64,000 nt of DNA from Neptuniibacter sp. CAU 1671 (GTDB lineage Bacteria > Pseudomonadota > Gammaproteobacteria > Pseudomonadales > Balneatricaceae): the NCBI RefSeq assembly GCF_029222905.1, contig NZ_JARHUE010000001.1, forward strand, positions 620,001 through 684,000, in the 5' to 3' direction. Made by a program: the position numbers and the translations under genes. The notes below the pieces were generated by a model. It saw only the letters and a list, made by a program, of their open reading frames with translations, was not told where the DNA came from and made no database searches. Of this stretch, positions 42,720-52,926 are shown piece after piece. How positions within the stretch are numbered: position 1 is the stretch's first letter; the number at the start of each line of letters is the position of its first letter.

Positions 42720-43397
42720 TTAAGAACGAAACAATCGTGTGTATTGGATTTCATGCCGGGCACTGGCCAGCGCAAGCCCCGGCATACTGGCACCTACCTG
42801 ATCCAGCTCTACCTGAGCCGAACGGGTAAGTACCTCGGATAACGTCGGTTGCAACCGGATCAGCAACTGCTGCGCCTGGGTCTGGCCCAGTGGCACCAGT
42901 TTGGTGGCAGCGGCCACCTGATTTTCCAGCCATGACCAGAGCAACCCCAGTCCGGCTGCCTGCCCGGAGATCTGCCAGCGACTGGCCACCCAGGCAAACA
43001 GCACCACAAAACTCACCGGCTGCCCGACATGCCAAGGCGGGGTTTCATCCAGCTGGCGTAACAACCGGGCCAGCGCTTCACCCATAGCGGTGTCGGTCAG
43101 GTGCAATTCTTTGGTTTCGCGGCAGGCCAGCGCTATCTCATTCAGCGCGTGAATCTGAGTCAGATCCCCTTCGGCTTCCGCTGCCATGCAGAAGCGCAGC
43201 AGCGGCAGATCGGTACTGGCCAGACTGAAACAGAGCTGATCTTCAATCCAGTTTGCGGTGGATTCCGCATCGCTGACCCAGCCTGCTTCAATGGCGTATT
43301 CCAGACCCTGTGAGAAAGCAAAGCCACCCACCGGCAGACTGACACTGCTCAGTTGCAGCAGCCGCAGCAGGCTGTGATCAGTGGTGGTGATGTCCAT
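42720..43397 (-). CDS. ureF: Urease accessory protein UreF
   Basis: A 225-residue helical protein that bridges UreD-urease and UreG. Typical motifs are LLQLSSVSLPVGGFAFSQGL near the start and GASMPGLALASARHEIQYTR near the end. The start is set at ATG 43397, which has AGGTG eight bases upstream; ATG 43403 is two codons earlier and less well spaced. The frame stays open far upstream in the ureE gene, but that part is not UreF. It overlaps the last 20 bases of ureE. Confidence 0.94.
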   Translation of the reverse strand: MDITTTDHSLLRLLQLSSVSLPVGGFAFSQGLEYAIEAGWVSDAESTANWIEDQLCFSLASTDLPLLRFCMAAEAEGDLTQIHALNEIALACRETKELHLTDTAMGEALARLLRQLDETPPWHVGQPVSFVVLFAWVASRWQISGQAAGLGLLWSWLENQVAAATKLVPLGQTQAQQLLIRLQPTLSEVLTRSAQVELDQVGASMPGLALASARHEIQYTRLFRS

Positions 43398-43821
43398 GGG
43401 CATAAGCACCTGATTCCGGCATAAATACCTGTTCCTGATGCGCAAGCTGCAGACCCAGCAGTTCCAGCATCTCTTCCAGCACATGGTCGGGTTTAATCCG
43501 CAACCAGCGCTCCCCCACCTGTATCCGCACATGGCGGTTACCCAGGTGGTAACAGGCCCGGGCAAAGGTCTGCCAGTCATCACACCAGGCGTGGGTCACC
43601 TCTTCCACCGCCCCGGCCACCAGCAGATAACGACCACAGGTGGTTTTCAGATACTCACCCACCTGCAGCGGTTTACCCCGGTCGAGAAACACACGTACCT
43701 CACTGCCCTGCTCGCTCTGCAGGCGCAGACGGCCGCGGTCACGTTGTTCATAGGTGAGGATTACCCGATCAGACACCGGTTGATGACAATGGGTACCCAG
43801 GCGTTCGTAAACTTCCAGCAT
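43378..43821 (-). CDS. ureE: Urease nickel chaperone UreE
   Basis: A 147-residue metallochaperone with a peptide-binding N-domain (VILTYEQRDRGRLRLQ) and a metal-binding C-domain with ACYHLGNRHVRIQ. It ends in a short His tail (HGHHHH), which adds nickel storage capacity but is much shorter than the Klebsiella tail. The start is put at ATG 43821, preceded by AGGAG with a five-base gap; a longer frame to 43842 would overlap ureC. It overlaps ureF. Confidence 0.94.
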   Translation of the reverse strand: MLEVYERLGTHCHQPVSDRVILTYEQRDRGRLRLQSEQGSEVRVFLDRGKPLQVGEYLKTTCGRYLLVAGAVEEVTHAWCDDWQTFARACYHLGNRHVRIQVGERWLRIKPDHVLEEMLELLGLQLAHQEQVFMPESGAYAHGHHHH

Positions 43822-43829
43822 AAGCACTC

Positions 43830-45536
43830 CTAAAACAGGCAATATAACTGCGCCAATGGCAGTTCTGTGGCGGGTTCACAGGTAAGCAACACGCCGTCTG
43901 CCCGCACTTCATAGGTCTGTGGATCTACCGTGATATCCGGCTGCCAGTCATTCAGCAACATATCGGCTTTGGTCAGGTTGCGGGTATTGCGACAGGCAAC
44001 CAGGCGACGTTTCAGCCCCAGTTGTTCGCCCACACCGGCATCCAGCGCCGCCTGCGAGGTAATGGTGAAACTGGTGGCCGCTGCGGCCAGACCCTGAGCA
44101 CCAAACATCGGCCGGTAGTGCACCGGTTGCGGGGTCGGGATTGACGCATTGGGATCACCCATCGGCGCGGCGGCGATCATGCCGCCCTTGATTATCATGG
44201 CCGGTTTGATGCCAAAAAAAGCCGGTTTCCAGAGCACCAGATCCGCTAGTTTGCCTGCCTCAATGGAGCCGACTTCATGGCCAATACCGTGAGTGATGGC
44301 CGGGTTGATGGTGTATTTGGCAATGTAACGTTTGGCACGGAAGTTATCGCAGCCGATGCCCTCATCTTCTGGCAGCAGGCCACGCTGCACCTTCATCTTG
44401 TGGGCAGTCTGCCAGGTGCGGGTCACCACCTCACCTACCCGGCCCATGGCCTGGGAGTCGGAGGCGATCATGCTGAAGGCACCCAGATCGTGCAGAATAT
44501 CCTCGGCGGCGATGGTCTCTTTACGAATTCGGGAATCGGCAAAGGCCACATCTTCCGGGATGGAGCTGTCCAGATGGTGACACACCATCAGCATATCCAG
44601 ATGTTCATCTACCGTATTGACGGTATACGGCCGAGTCGGATTGGTCGAAGATGGCAACACGTTGGGGGCCGAACAGGCCTTGATAATGTCCGGCGCGTGG
44701 CCACCGCCCGCGCCTTCGGTGTGGTAGGTGTGAATCACCCGGCCATCGAACGCCGCCAGGGTATCATCGACAAAACCGGACTCATTCAGGGTGTCGGTGT
44801 GAATCGCCACCTGCACATCATATTTATCCGCCACGCTCAGGCAGTTATCAATCGAAGCGGGGGTGGTGCCCCAGTCTTCATGCAGTTTCAGACCACAGGC
44901 ACCGGCCTTGAGCTGCTCTTCCAGCGACTCAGGCAGACTGGCATTGCCCTTGCCCAAAAAGCCGAGATTCATCGGCATCTCATCGGTTGCCTGCAGCATC
45001 TTGCCTATATACCAAGGGCCCGGTGTACAGGTGGTGGCATTGGTGCCCGTTGCCGGACCGGTGCCGCCACCGATCATAGTGGTCACGCCCGACATCAGGG
45101 CTTCTTCGATCTGCTGCGGACAGATAAAGTGGATATGCGCATCAATGCCGCCCGCCGTGAGGATGGAGCCTTCACCGGCAATGACTTCGGTGCCGGGACC
45201 GATCACAATATCCACCCCATCCTGGGTATCCGGATTACCGGCTTTGCCGATCCGTTCAATACGGCCGGCGCGCACCGCCACATCGGCTTTGACGATGCCC
45301 CAGTAATCCAGAATCAGGGCATTGGTAATCACCAGATCCACCGCAATATCATTGCCACACTGGCTCTGACCCATGCCATCCCGGATCACCTTGCCGCCGC
45401 CAAACTTCACCTCATCGCCGTAGCGGGTGAAGTCTTTTTCAACCTGAATCCAGAGTTCTGTATCCCCCAGACGCACCCGGTCTCCGGTGGTAGGGCCAAA
45501 CATTTGGGCATAGGTGGTACGATCCATCTTGCTCAT
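43830..45536 (-). CDS. ureC: Urease alpha subunit
   Basis: Catalytic subunit that hydrolyses urea to ammonia and carbamate at a dinuclear nickel site. All ligand motifs are present: H134 and H136 in DAHIHFICP, the carbamylated Lys in GLKLHEDWG, His in [10 protein letters not shown] and [14 protein letters not shown], the catalytic flap His in MVCHHLD, and Asp in [11 protein letters not shown]. 568 residues, standard for the large subunit of three-subunit enzymes. GGGAGG lies before the ATG at 45536, which overlaps the ureB stop by four bases. Confidence 0.98.
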   Translation of the reverse strand: MSKMDRTTYAQMFGPTTGDRVRLGDTELWIQVEKDFTRYGDEVKFGGGKVIRDGMGQSQCGNDIAVDLVITNALILDYWGIVKADVAVRAGRIERIGKAGNPDTQDGVDIVIGPGTEVIAGEGSILTAGGIDAHIHFICPQQIEEALMSGVTTMIGGGTGPATGTNATTCTPGPWYIGKMLQATDEMPMNLGFLGKGNASLPESLEEQLKAGACGLKLHEDWGTTPASIDNCLSVADKYDVQVAIHTDTLNESGFVDDTLAAFDGRVIHTYHTEGAGGGHAPDIIKACSAPNVLPSSTNPTRPYTVNTVDEHLDMLMVCHHLDSSIPEDVAFADSRIRKETIAAEDILHDLGAFSMIASDSQAMGRVGEVVTRTWQTAHKMKVQRGLLPEDEGIGCDNFRAKRYIAKYTINPAITHGIGHEVGSIEAGKLADLVLWKPAFFGIKPAMIIKGGMIAAAPMGDPNASIPTPQPVHYRPMFGAQGLAAAATSFTITSQAALDAGVGEQLGLKRRLVACRNTRNLTKADMLLNDWQPDITVDPQTYEVRADGVLLTCEPATELPLAQLYCLF

Positions 45537-45850
45537 GGTTTACCTCCCAGCGGACCCATCACCGCACCACGAAATCCATACACCACACGCTCACCTGCAT
45601 ATTCCACCAGCTCCACCTCACGGGACTGACCGGGTTCGAAACGCACGGCAGTACCGGACGCAATATTCAGCCGGAAACCACGGGCGGACAGACGGTCAAA
45701 CTGCAGCGCCGGATTCACCTCGTAAAAATGGTAATGGGAACCCACCTGCACCGGCCGGTCGCCGCTGTTTTCCACTTGCAGGGTCACCGTTTTACGGCCA
45801 CTGTTCAGTTCGATCTCACCCTCGGCGACCTGAATCTCTCCTGGAATCAT
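45533..45850 (-). CDS. ureB: Urease beta subunit
   Basis: A 105-residue structural subunit, [20 protein letters not shown] at the start and the family stretch [21 protein letters not shown] then [21 protein letters not shown]. Forms the (UreA-UreB-UreC) trimer core. Ten bases after ureA and coupled to ureC by ATGA overlap. Confidence 0.97.
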   Translation of the reverse strand: MIPGEIQVAEGEIELNSGRKTVTLQVENSGDRPVQVGSHYHFYEVNPALQFDRLSARGFRLNIASGTAVRFEPGQSREVELVEYAGERVVYGFRGAVMGPLGGKP

Positions 45851-45860
45851 TGTCTGCTCC

Positions 45861-46163
45861 TCAGCTGATGGGGTTATGTACGGTGACCAGTTTGGTACCG
45901 TCCGGGAAGGTGGCTTCTACCTGCACTTCATGGATCAGTTCAGGTACACCGTCCATCACCTGATCGGCACTCAGCAAGGTTTTGCCGAAGCTCATCAGCT
46001 CAGCCACGGTTTTACCGTCCCGTGCACCTTCGATGATCTCCATGGTGATATAGGCCACCGCCTCCGGATAATTCAGCTTTAAACCGCGATTGAGCCGTCG
46101 CTCGGCTAACAGGGCTGCGGTAAACACCAGCAACTTGTCTTTTTCTCTGGGTAACAGTTCCAT
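45861..46163 (-). CDS. ureA: Urease gamma subunit
   Basis: A 100-residue subunit starting [20 protein letters not shown], with [18 protein letters not shown] and the C-terminal [21 protein letters not shown]. Standard length. Thirty bases after ureD. Confidence 0.97.
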   Translation of the reverse strand: MELLPREKDKLLVFTAALLAERRLNRGLKLNYPEAVAYITMEIIEGARDGKTVAELMSFGKTLLSADQVMDGVPELIHEVQVEATFPDGTKLVTVHNPIS

Positions 46164-46193
46164 CCACTCTACCTCAAGGCTGATAACAGGGGC

Positions 46194-47069
46194 TCAGGTC
46201 GCCCAGATTCTGGGCTGACAGGCCTGCCGTTCTAATAATTCGGGGCGCAGCTGCTGCCAGCAGTCGGTAAACAGGCGCCGCGCCTGCTCGGCACTGGGAC
46301 CGAGATAGCGCACGACCAGACAGTGATGCAGCTCAGTCACAGCGGCCATGGCCGGATCAGCCACGGCGCTGCAACGCTGGCGCAGACCGTCCAGTAGTTC
46401 CGTTGATATTTCTCTGAAAGGACCGGCAAACATCAGACCCGTCACCGGTTGCCCCGCCAGTCCGGCTGGGCTGGTGAGCAGGCGCATCCGGTCCTGATCA
46501 AGATGCAGCGACTCCCGCAGCAGCGGCCGCCCCCCCAGACGGCACTCAAGCTGCTGCAGGAGGGCACCTTCCCTAAATGGCGCCTGGCTGGCCGGCAGAC
46601 CCAGACAGGTCACCTCCCAGCTGACACACTGCGCGCCTTCTTCCAGTTCAATTTGGGTTTTCAGGTGCGTATGGGCACCGGAATAGATAATGGTTTCCTG
46701 CGGTAGCCATTCCAGCGAAGCACCGGCCGCCACCTGCAAATGAATATGCTGCTGTTGCAAGCTTTTATCTGCGCGGGCACGGTAGACCCGACCCGCGCCC
46801 GGCGTGGTGATCAATGCCCGGCTCTGTGGCTCCAGTTCAATGCTGATCTGCAAATGATCACCCGAGACAATACCGCCTGGCGGGTGCAGCAGGTAGACAT
46901 GTGCCAGATCCCGCCCTTCGGGATAAAACGGTTTTTGCACATACAACGGCCCTTTATGGCGGTTACGGTGCAATACCACACCCCGCGGGGTAGAACGGAA
47001 ACCCAGCGCAAGTTCAGCCAGCCAGGTGGCCGGTGCCGGTTCGGTTATAGGCATAACCCGGCTATTCAT
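46194..47069 (-). CDS. ureD: Urease accessory protein UreD
   Basis: A 291-residue UreD/UreH scaffold protein that binds apo-urease and carries UreF-UreG. Motifs: LAELALGFRSTPRGVVLHRN, YLLHPPGGIVSGDHLQI, TTPGAGRVYRA and WLPQETIIYSGAHT. Nine bases downstream of urtE, so urea uptake and hydrolysis genes are continuous. Confidence 0.95.
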   Translation of the reverse strand: MNSRVMPITEPAPATWLAELALGFRSTPRGVVLHRNRHKGPLYVQKPFYPEGRDLAHVYLLHPPGGIVSGDHLQISIELEPQSRALITTPGAGRVYRARADKSLQQQHIHLQVAAGASLEWLPQETIIYSGAHTHLKTQIELEEGAQCVSWEVTCLGLPASQAPFREGALLQQLECRLGGRPLLRESLHLDQDRMRLLTSPAGLAGQPVTGLMFAGPFREISTELLDGLRQRCSAVADPAMAAVTELHHCLVVRYLGPSAEQARRLFTDCWQQLRPELLERQACQPRIWAT

Positions 47070-47078
47070 AATGCATCC

Positions 47079-47774
47079 TTAGACAGCGAGGTACTGTCGA
47101 ATCAGCTGATCACTGAGGTTGTCCATCGTGTCGCTTGCCACTACCCGCCCTTTTTCCATAAGGCGAAACTCCTGCCCAACACGACGGGCAAAGCCCAGTT
47201 TCTGTTCAACCAGTACCACCGTCAGCCCCTCTTCCTGATTCAGTTTCAGAATCACATCGCCAATCTGTTTAACAATGTTAGGCTGAATTCCCTCATTCGG
47301 CTCATCCAGAATGAGCACTTTAGGTTCAATCACCAGCGCACGACCAATGGCCAGCTGTTGTTGCTGACCACCGGACAGATCGCCCCCACGCCGGTGCAGC
47401 ATGTCATGCAACACCGGGAACAGTTCAAACACCTTGTCCGGTATGGTTTTACTGCCATCCTTGCGGATCGGCAGGCCAATGCGCAGGTTTTCCTCTACTG
47501 TCAGCAGCGGAAAGATGTCCCGGCCCTGTGGCACATACCCAATGCCCAGACGGGGACGGCTCTCTGCCGACAGTGTATGCAGGGAGTTACCTTCATAGAT
47601 AATCTCCCCGCTGTTGATGGGCAGCAGGCCCATCAGACATTTCAGCAGGGTGGTTTTACCCACCCCGTTGCGTCCCATGATGCAGGTACAACTGCCCTGC
47701 TCGATCTGCAGATCCAGATCCCAGAGTATCTGGGTACCGCCATACAGCTGATTAACCTTGTTGATGGCTATCAA
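47079..47774 (-). CDS. urtE: Urea ABC transporter ATPase UrtE
   Basis: A 231-residue LivF-type ATPase: Walker A MGRNGVGKTTLLKC, signature LSGGQQQQLAIGRAL, Walker B VLILDEPNEGIQP, H-loop substituted (LVEQ) as in LivF/UrtE proteins. Pairs with UrtD; overlaps it by four bases. The urt identity follows from the gene order with urease and from the UrtA-type binding protein. Confidence 0.95.
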   Translation of the reverse strand: MIAINKVNQLYGGTQILWDLDLQIEQGSCTCIMGRNGVGKTTLLKCLMGLLPINSGEIIYEGNSLHTLSAESRPRLGIGYVPQGRDIFPLLTVEENLRIGLPIRKDGSKTIPDKVFELFPVLHDMLHRRGGDLSGGQQQQLAIGRALVIEPKVLILDEPNEGIQPNIVKQIGDVILKLNQEEGLTVVLVEQKLGFARRVGQEFRLMEKGRVVASDTMDNLSDQLIRQYLAV

Positions 47775-48604
47775 TGTTCTTCCCCCAAATACACTTCGAT
47801 CACATCCGGATGATTCTGCACCTGATCCATGGTGCCCTCCGCCAGCACACTGCCCTGATGCAGCACGGTGACAGTGCGGGCGATACTGCGCACAAACTCC
47901 ATATCATGCTCCACCACGATCACAGTATGGTCACCGGCCAGCGAGGTGAGCAGTTCAGCGGTGCGTTCGGTTTCCTGTGCGGTCATGCCCGCCACCGGCT
48001 CATCCACCAGCAGCAGGCGCGGGTTGGACATCAGCAACATGCCGATCTCCAGCCACTGTTTCTGACCATGGGAGAGTGCCCCGGCCAGCATAAAACGCTG
48101 CTCTTTCAGGCCGACGATCTCCAGCACCTCTTCGATGCGGACCACCTGAGCAGGGGTCAGGCGCGCGGTCAAATTAAACAGAATCTGTTTACTGGCCTTA
48201 AGCGCCAGCTCCAGATTGTCCATAACGGTATGGGCTTCAAATACCGTGGGTTTCTGGAATTTGCGGCCGATGCCCAACTGCGCAATCTCGGCTTCATCTT
48301 TTTCCAGCAGGTTGATGGTCTGACCAAAATAAACCGTACCGGAATCACAGCGTGTTTTGCCGGTGATCACATCCATCAGGGTGGTTTTACCCGCACCGTT
48401 GGCGCCGATCAGACAGCGCAACTCACCGTCGTTGATATACAGGTTCAGGTCATTCAGTGCCTTGAAGCCATCAAAACTCAGGCTCAGCCCTTCCACATAG
48501 AGCAACACCTGTTTGGAAACATCGATCTCCGGCGCTTTGGGCATCAGAAACGGCCAGACATGCTCCCGGTCGAATATTTCACGTGCGGTATCCAGCGTAC
48601 TCAT
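47771..48604 (-). CDS. urtD: Urea ABC transporter ATPase UrtD
   Basis: A 277-residue LivG-type ATPase with an N-terminal extension (about 25 residues) before the ATP domain. Walker A LIGANGAGKTTLMDVI, signature ALSHGQKQWLEIGMLL, Walker B LLLVDEPVAGM, H-loop IVVEHDMEFV. The SHGQKQWLEIGM form of the signature is characteristic of UrtD. Overlaps urtC by four bases. Confidence 0.96.
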   Translation of the reverse strand: MSTLDTAREIFDREHVWPFLMPKAPEIDVSKQVLLYVEGLSLSFDGFKALNDLNLYINDGELRCLIGANGAGKTTLMDVITGKTRCDSGTVYFGQTINLLEKDEAEIAQLGIGRKFQKPTVFEAHTVMDNLELALKASKQILFNLTARLTPAQVVRIEEVLEIVGLKEQRFMLAGALSHGQKQWLEIGMLLMSNPRLLLVDEPVAGMTAQETERTAELLTSLAGDHTVIVVEHDMEFVRSIARTVTVLHQGSVLAEGTMDQVQNHPDVIEVYLGEEH

Positions 48605-49746
48605 GCGCGTTCCTCCTTCGCCGGTTCAGCCGTGATCGGTTTTGCTTTACCCGGACGACGACTGAACAGCCCCACCAGCCCTTTCGGCAGGAACAGGGTC
48701 ACCAGCACAAACAACGCACCCAGCGCAAACAGCCAGCCTTCCGGCATGATGGCGGTGAAACGGGTCTTGGCGTAGTTCACCAGCAGCGCACCAATCACTG
48801 CACCAATCAGCGTGCCACGACCACCCACGGCCACCCAGACCACCACTTCAATGGAGTTCAGCGGGGAAAACTCACCGGGATTGATAATGCCCACCTGAGG
48901 CACATAGAGCGCACCGGCCACCGCCGCAATCATGGCGGAGTAAACAAAGAGCCAGACCTTGTAGCGTTCAGTGTGATAACCAATAAAACGCGCTCTGGAC
49001 TCACCGTCACGGATCGCCACAATCACCTTGCCGAAGCGCGAGCGCAGGATCAGTTTGCTGAGAATAAAGATCAGCCCCAGCATCAGCGCAGTGGTCAGAA
49101 ACAGCACCACACGGGTGGTGTCCGACTGCAGATCAAAACCCATCAAGTCTTTAAAATCGGTCAGGCCGTTGTTGCCACCAAAACCCATCTCGTTGCGGAA
49201 GAATGCCAGCATCAGTGCATAGGTCATCGCCTGGGTCATGATCGACAGATACACGCCGGTCACCCGGGAGCGGAACGCCAGCCAGCCAAACACAAAGGCC
49301 AGCAGACCCGGGATCAGCAATACCATTAGCATGGCAAACCAGAACTGATCCATGCCCTGCCAGTACCAGGGCAGTTCCGTCCAGTTCAGGAACACCATGA
49401 AATCCGGCAGTTCCGGGTTACCGTACACACCCCGGTCGCCGATCTGACGCATCAGGTACATGCCCATGGCATAGCCACCCAGCGCAAAAAACGCGCCGTG
49501 ACCCAGACTCAGAATGCCGCAGTAACCCCAGATAATATCCACCGCCAGTGCCAGCATCGCATAACACAGGTACTTGCCCAGCAGGGTGATGGTGTAGGTA
49601 CTGACATGCAGCGGTGAATCCACCGGCACCAGCAGATTGGCGGCGGAGGCCAGAATACACAGGGCACCCAGAATCACCACAAACGGCATGGTTGAACTGC
49701 CCGGCTGTTCGCGGCCAATAGAGAATATTTTTTCGATCAGATTCAT
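48601..49746 (-). CDS. urtC: Urea ABC transporter permease UrtC
   Basis: A 381-residue LivM-type permease of about ten TM segments. DIIWGYCGILSLGHGAFFALGGYAMGMYLM is the conserved LivM/UrtC region, followed by RDGESRARFIGYHTERYK and GAVIGALLVNYAKTRF. The N-terminal region differs from amino-acid permeases, as usual for UrtC. Overlaps urtB by four bases. Confidence 0.95.
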   Translation of the reverse strand: MNLIEKIFSIGREQPGSSTMPFVVILGALCILASAANLLVPVDSPLHVSTYTITLLGKYLCYAMLALAVDIIWGYCGILSLGHGAFFALGGYAMGMYLMRQIGDRGVYGNPELPDFMVFLNWTELPWYWQGMDQFWFAMLMVLLIPGLLAFVFGWLAFRSRVTGVYLSIMTQAMTYALMLAFFRNEMGFGGNNGLTDFKDLMGFDLQSDTTRVVLFLTTALMLGLIFILSKLILRSRFGKVIVAIRDGESRARFIGYHTERYKVWLFVYSAMIAAVAGALYVPQVGIINPGEFSPLNSIEVVVWVAVGGRGTLIGAVIGALLVNYAKTRFTAIMPEGWLFALGALFVLVTLFLPKGLVGLFSRRPGKAKPITAEPAKEERA

Positions 49747-51371
49747 TCTGCGGCTCTCCCTTTCTGCGGGAACAATCCTTTAGGCCGTTTCTGGATAAAC
49801 AGGATAATGAACACCAGTACCAGAATGCTGGCCAGCACCGCACCGGTGACCGGCTCAAGGAATTTATTGGCAATACCCAGTGAGAAGGCCGCCACCAGTG
49901 TACCCAGCAGGTTACCCACGCCACCAAACACCACCACCATAAAAGAATCGATGATGTAGGCCTGTCCCAGATTCGGGCCAACGTTGGTGAGCTGACTCAG
50001 GGCAACACCGGCAATACCGGCAATCCCGGAACCCAGACCAAAGGTCAGCGCGTCCACCCAGTCGGTGCGGATACCCATGGCTTTAGCCATATCACGGTTT
50101 TGCGAGACGGCGCGGACATTCAGACCCAGATTGGTTTTTTTCAGGATCAGTTGCAGGGCAAAAAACACCAGCAGCGCAAACGCCAGAATGTAGAGCCGGT
50201 TGAGGGTCAGCGACAGCACCGGGTTGATCTCAAGCGAACCGCTCATCCATTCCGGTGTTGCCACCTGACGGTTCAGCGGCGAAAAGATGGTGCGTACCAG
50301 TTGCTGCAACACCAGGCTGATCCCAAAGGTGGCCAGCAGGGTTTCCAATGGTCGCCCATGCAGATAGCGGATGACAAACCGCTGAATCAGCATACCGACA
50401 CTGCCGGAGACGATAAACGCCAGCGGAATCGCCACCCAGAGGGAATAATCGATCAACTCCGGCATCAGCAGCTGCACCACATAGGTGGTGTAAGCGCCCA
50501 GCATGATCATCTCGCCGTGGGCCATATTGATCACCCCCATCACGCCGAAGGTGATGGCCAGGCCAATTGCCGCCAGCAGCAGGACTGAACCCAGACTCAG
50601 GCCAAAAAACAGCTGGTCAATAAAGGCAAACATTTCTACCCGCTGCTCGATTGCAGCCAGGGCTTTTTTCGCCGCCGCCTGCACCTGTTTATCACTGTCT
50701 GTGACAGCCTGATTCAGGACAATGCGTACTTCACTTTCCAGACTGTCCTGCATAATTTGGATGGCAGAGAGGCGTGAAGCGGTGTCAGTCTGGGTACGCA
50801 CAACATCCAGTGCCAGCGCCAGATCCATGATCGACTGCACATCAGCATCTGTTTCCTGCTGGCGCAGATTGGCAATCAGCTCAACCGTTGGGGCATCCAA
50901 CTCAGATAACAGTGAACGTACCGCCTGCAGACGCCTTTCGGGATTAGTCGCGGTCAGCTGAATACGCGCAATGGCGCCACGCAGATAACTGCGCAGCGTA
51001 TTGTTAACGCGAATCTTCTTGAGTTCGCTGCTGGGCACAGCGGCCATGGCATTGCCGGTCAGGGCATCCAGCAGGCTGTCATCATCATTCACAATGACCA
51101 CCTGGGCACTCTCTTTCACATAGTAGAGATTGCCGTTCAGCAGACTGCGAAAGAGCGGCAATAACTGCTCACCTGCTTTGGCCTCAAGCTGTTCCAGTAT
51201 ATCTTGCGTGTCTTTCAGCTTGGCCTCGGTTAACTGCTGTAACAACACTTCGGTGGTGATTTCTACCGGCGCGGTGATCTCTGTTGCTTCGATCTCACCG
51301 GGCAGCGGTTCAGCAACCGCCGCAGTTGTCAGCAGCCACAGGCAGCAAAAGAGAGAAGTTAATGTTCTCAC
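49743..51371 (-). CDS. urtB: Urea ABC transporter permease UrtB with periplasmic N-domain
   Basis: A 542-residue LivH-type permease. After a signal-like segment (LFCCLWLLTTAAVA) comes a helical periplasmic region of about 220 residues, then the membrane part with ITFGVMGVINMAHGEMIMLGAYTTY and SQNRDMAKAMGIRTDWV. The large N-terminal domain is typical of proteobacterial UrtB and its role is not well defined. Separated from urtA by 88 bases holding a stable hairpin. Confidence 0.95.
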   Translation of the reverse strand: MRTLTSLFCCLWLLTTAAVAEPLPGEIEATEITAPVEITTEVLLQQLTEAKLKDTQDILEQLEAKAGEQLLPLFRSLLNGNLYYVKESAQVVIVNDDDSLLDALTGNAMAAVPSSELKKIRVNNTLRSYLRGAIARIQLTATNPERRLQAVRSLLSELDAPTVELIANLRQQETDADVQSIMDLALALDVVRTQTDTASRLSAIQIMQDSLESEVRIVLNQAVTDSDKQVQAAAKKALAAIEQRVEMFAFIDQLFFGLSLGSVLLLAAIGLAITFGVMGVINMAHGEMIMLGAYTTYVVQLLMPELIDYSLWVAIPLAFIVSGSVGMLIQRFVIRYLHGRPLETLLATFGISLVLQQLVRTIFSPLNRQVATPEWMSGSLEINPVLSLTLNRLYILAFALLVFFALQLILKKTNLGLNVRAVSQNRDMAKAMGIRTDWVDALTFGLGSGIAGIAGVALSQLTNVGPNLGQAYIIDSFMVVVFGGVGNLLGTLVAAFSLGIANKFLEPVTGAVLASILVLVFIILFIQKRPKGLFPQKGRAAE

Positions 51372-51426
51372 CCAATCACTCCATTTGACTGATGTAGGAA
51401 GCGGCCGGCTGACCGCTCAGAGGATA

Positions 51427-51454
51427 GGCTGGGGGTCCCCCCGGAACCCCAGCC
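51427..51454 (-). other. Intercistronic hairpin between urtA and urtB
   Basis: On the minus strand GGCTGGGG (51454-51447) pairs with CCCCAGCC (51434-51427). No T-run follows. Such hairpins behind binding-protein genes protect the upstream message and lower downstream expression, as between malE and malF; that role here is inferred. Confidence 0.6.
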
Positions 51455-51459
51455 AACGA

Positions 51460-52746
51460 TCAGTAGTTCTGACCGGAACAGGTTTTGGTTTTGGTGTTGT
51501 AGTTGCCGCACTTAACCGGCGCGGTCCAGTCGGAGATCAGATCTTTAGAACCCGGCAGGAAGTCAGACCAGGCATCACCCGGTACCACACCGTCGGTTTC
51601 CCAGACGACTTCAAACTGACCATCTTCCTGAATTTCGCCAATCAGCACCGGCTTGCTCAGGTGGTGGTTTTTGTTCATCACCGCCATACCGCCGGTCAGG
51701 TTAGGTGTGGTCTGACCGATCATCGCCTGCTCAACGGCATCAACCGAGGTCGTACCCGCCTGTTTCACCGCATTCACCCACATATTGAAGCCGATGAAGG
51801 TCGCTTCCATTGGGTCGTTGGTGACGCGCGCAGGGTTTTTGGTGAAGGCTTTCCACTGAGTAATGAACTCAGCATTAGCCGGCGTTTCAACGCTCTGGAA
51901 GTAGTTCCAGGCAGCCAGATGGCCAACCAGTGGTTTGGTATCGATACCGGACAGCTCTTCTTCACCAACAGAGAAGGCAACTACCGGGATATCTTCAGAG
52001 GAAACGCCCTGGTTACCCAGTTCTTTGTAGAACGGTACGTTGGCATCGCCGTTGATGGTGGAAACCACCGCGGTTTTCTTGCCGGCACTGCCGAACTTCT
52101 TGATCTCTGACACAATAGACTGCCAGTCAGAGTGACCAAACGGGGTGTAATTAATCATGATGTCTGCTTCAGCCACACCCTTGGCTTTCAGGTACGCTTC
52201 CAGAATCTTGTTGGTGGTACGTGGGTAAACATAATCGGTACCCGCCAGTACCCAGCGCTCAACACCCAGATCGTTCATCAGGTAGTCCACCGCAGGAATG
52301 GCCTGCTGGTTTGGCGCTGCGCCAGTGTAAAACACGTTTTTGGACGACTCTTCACCTTCATACTGCACCGGATAGAACAACAGGCCGTTCAGCTCTTCGA
52401 TTACCGGCAGTACGGATTTACGGGACACTGACGTCCAGCAACCAAAGATCACATCGACCTTGTCCTTGGTCAGCAACTCACGGGTTTTTTCAGCAAACAA
52501 TGGCCAGTTAGAGGCCGGGTCAACCACAACCGCTTCCAGTTGTTTGCCCAGCAGACCGCCTTTCTTGTTCTGCGCTTCCACCATCATCAATACGGTGTCT
52601 TTCAGTGTGGTTTCACTGATCGCCATGGTGCCGGACAGGGAGTGCAGGACACCCACCTTGATGGTATCTGCCGCCATCACACTGAAGCTGATGACTGATG
52701 CACCTGCCGCCAGCGCGACACCTTTTGCCAGTTGCTTGATCTTCAT
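51460..52746 (-). CDS. urtA: Urea ABC transporter substrate-binding protein UrtA
   Basis: A 428-residue periplasmic binding protein with a signal peptide (about 1-25, ending VMAAD). Mature family motifs: IKVGVLHSLSGTMAISE, VVDPASNWPLFAEKTRELL, GCWTSVSRKSVLPVIEE, and GLLFYPVQYEGEESS, all characteristic of UrtA rather than LivJ. The start is ATG 52746; an in-frame GTG/ATG to 52803 would place residues before the signal peptide. First gene of the long urt-ure unit that runs to ureJ. Only a weak sigma-54-like element was seen upstream. Confidence 0.97.
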   Translation of the reverse strand: MKIKQLAKGVALAAGASVISFSVMAADTIKVGVLHSLSGTMAISETTLKDTVLMMVEAQNKKGGLLGKQLEAVVVDPASNWPLFAEKTRELLTKDKVDVIFGCWTSVSRKSVLPVIEELNGLLFYPVQYEGEESSKNVFYTGAAPNQQAIPAVDYLMNDLGVERWVLAGTDYVYPRTTNKILEAYLKAKGVAEADIMINYTPFGHSDWQSIVSEIKKFGSAGKKTAVVSTINGDANVPFYKELGNQGVSSEDIPVVAFSVGEEELSGIDTKPLVGHLAAWNYFQSVETPANAEFITQWKAFTKNPARVTNDPMEATFIGFNMWVNAVKQAGTTSVDAVEQAMIGQTTPNLTGGMAVMNKNHHLSKPVLIGEIQEDGQFEVVWETDGVVPGDAWSDFLPGSKDLISDWTAPVKCGNYNTKTKTCSGQNY

Positions 52747-52926
52747 ATCCGTCGAGTCCTTTGAGTTGTTGTGTTCCGGGGGCGAAACCGGATTGCAGTT
52801 CATTTACCTCTGGAATTATTGAGCAAAGAACGCCTGGGCGGTATGCGCCGATTACCCCAGCGTACCTACGTCATTTAACGTACTTGAAAGATGCGGACCG
52901 GCGTACTGAACCAAGGTCTGGCTTTT

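Noticed and set aside
43404-43583. Upstream extension of the UreF reading frame by 60 codons
   Set aside because: The extra residues are Cys/Trp-rich, unlike UreF, and lie entirely over ureE; the AGGTG-spaced ATG at 43397 gives normal length.
52830-52875. Weak sigma-54-like element (TGGGGTAATCGGCGCA on the minus strand) upstream of urtA
   Set aside because: Only the GG and GC dinucleotides and their spacing match; CACG and TT are absent, so it is below the level I would annotate.
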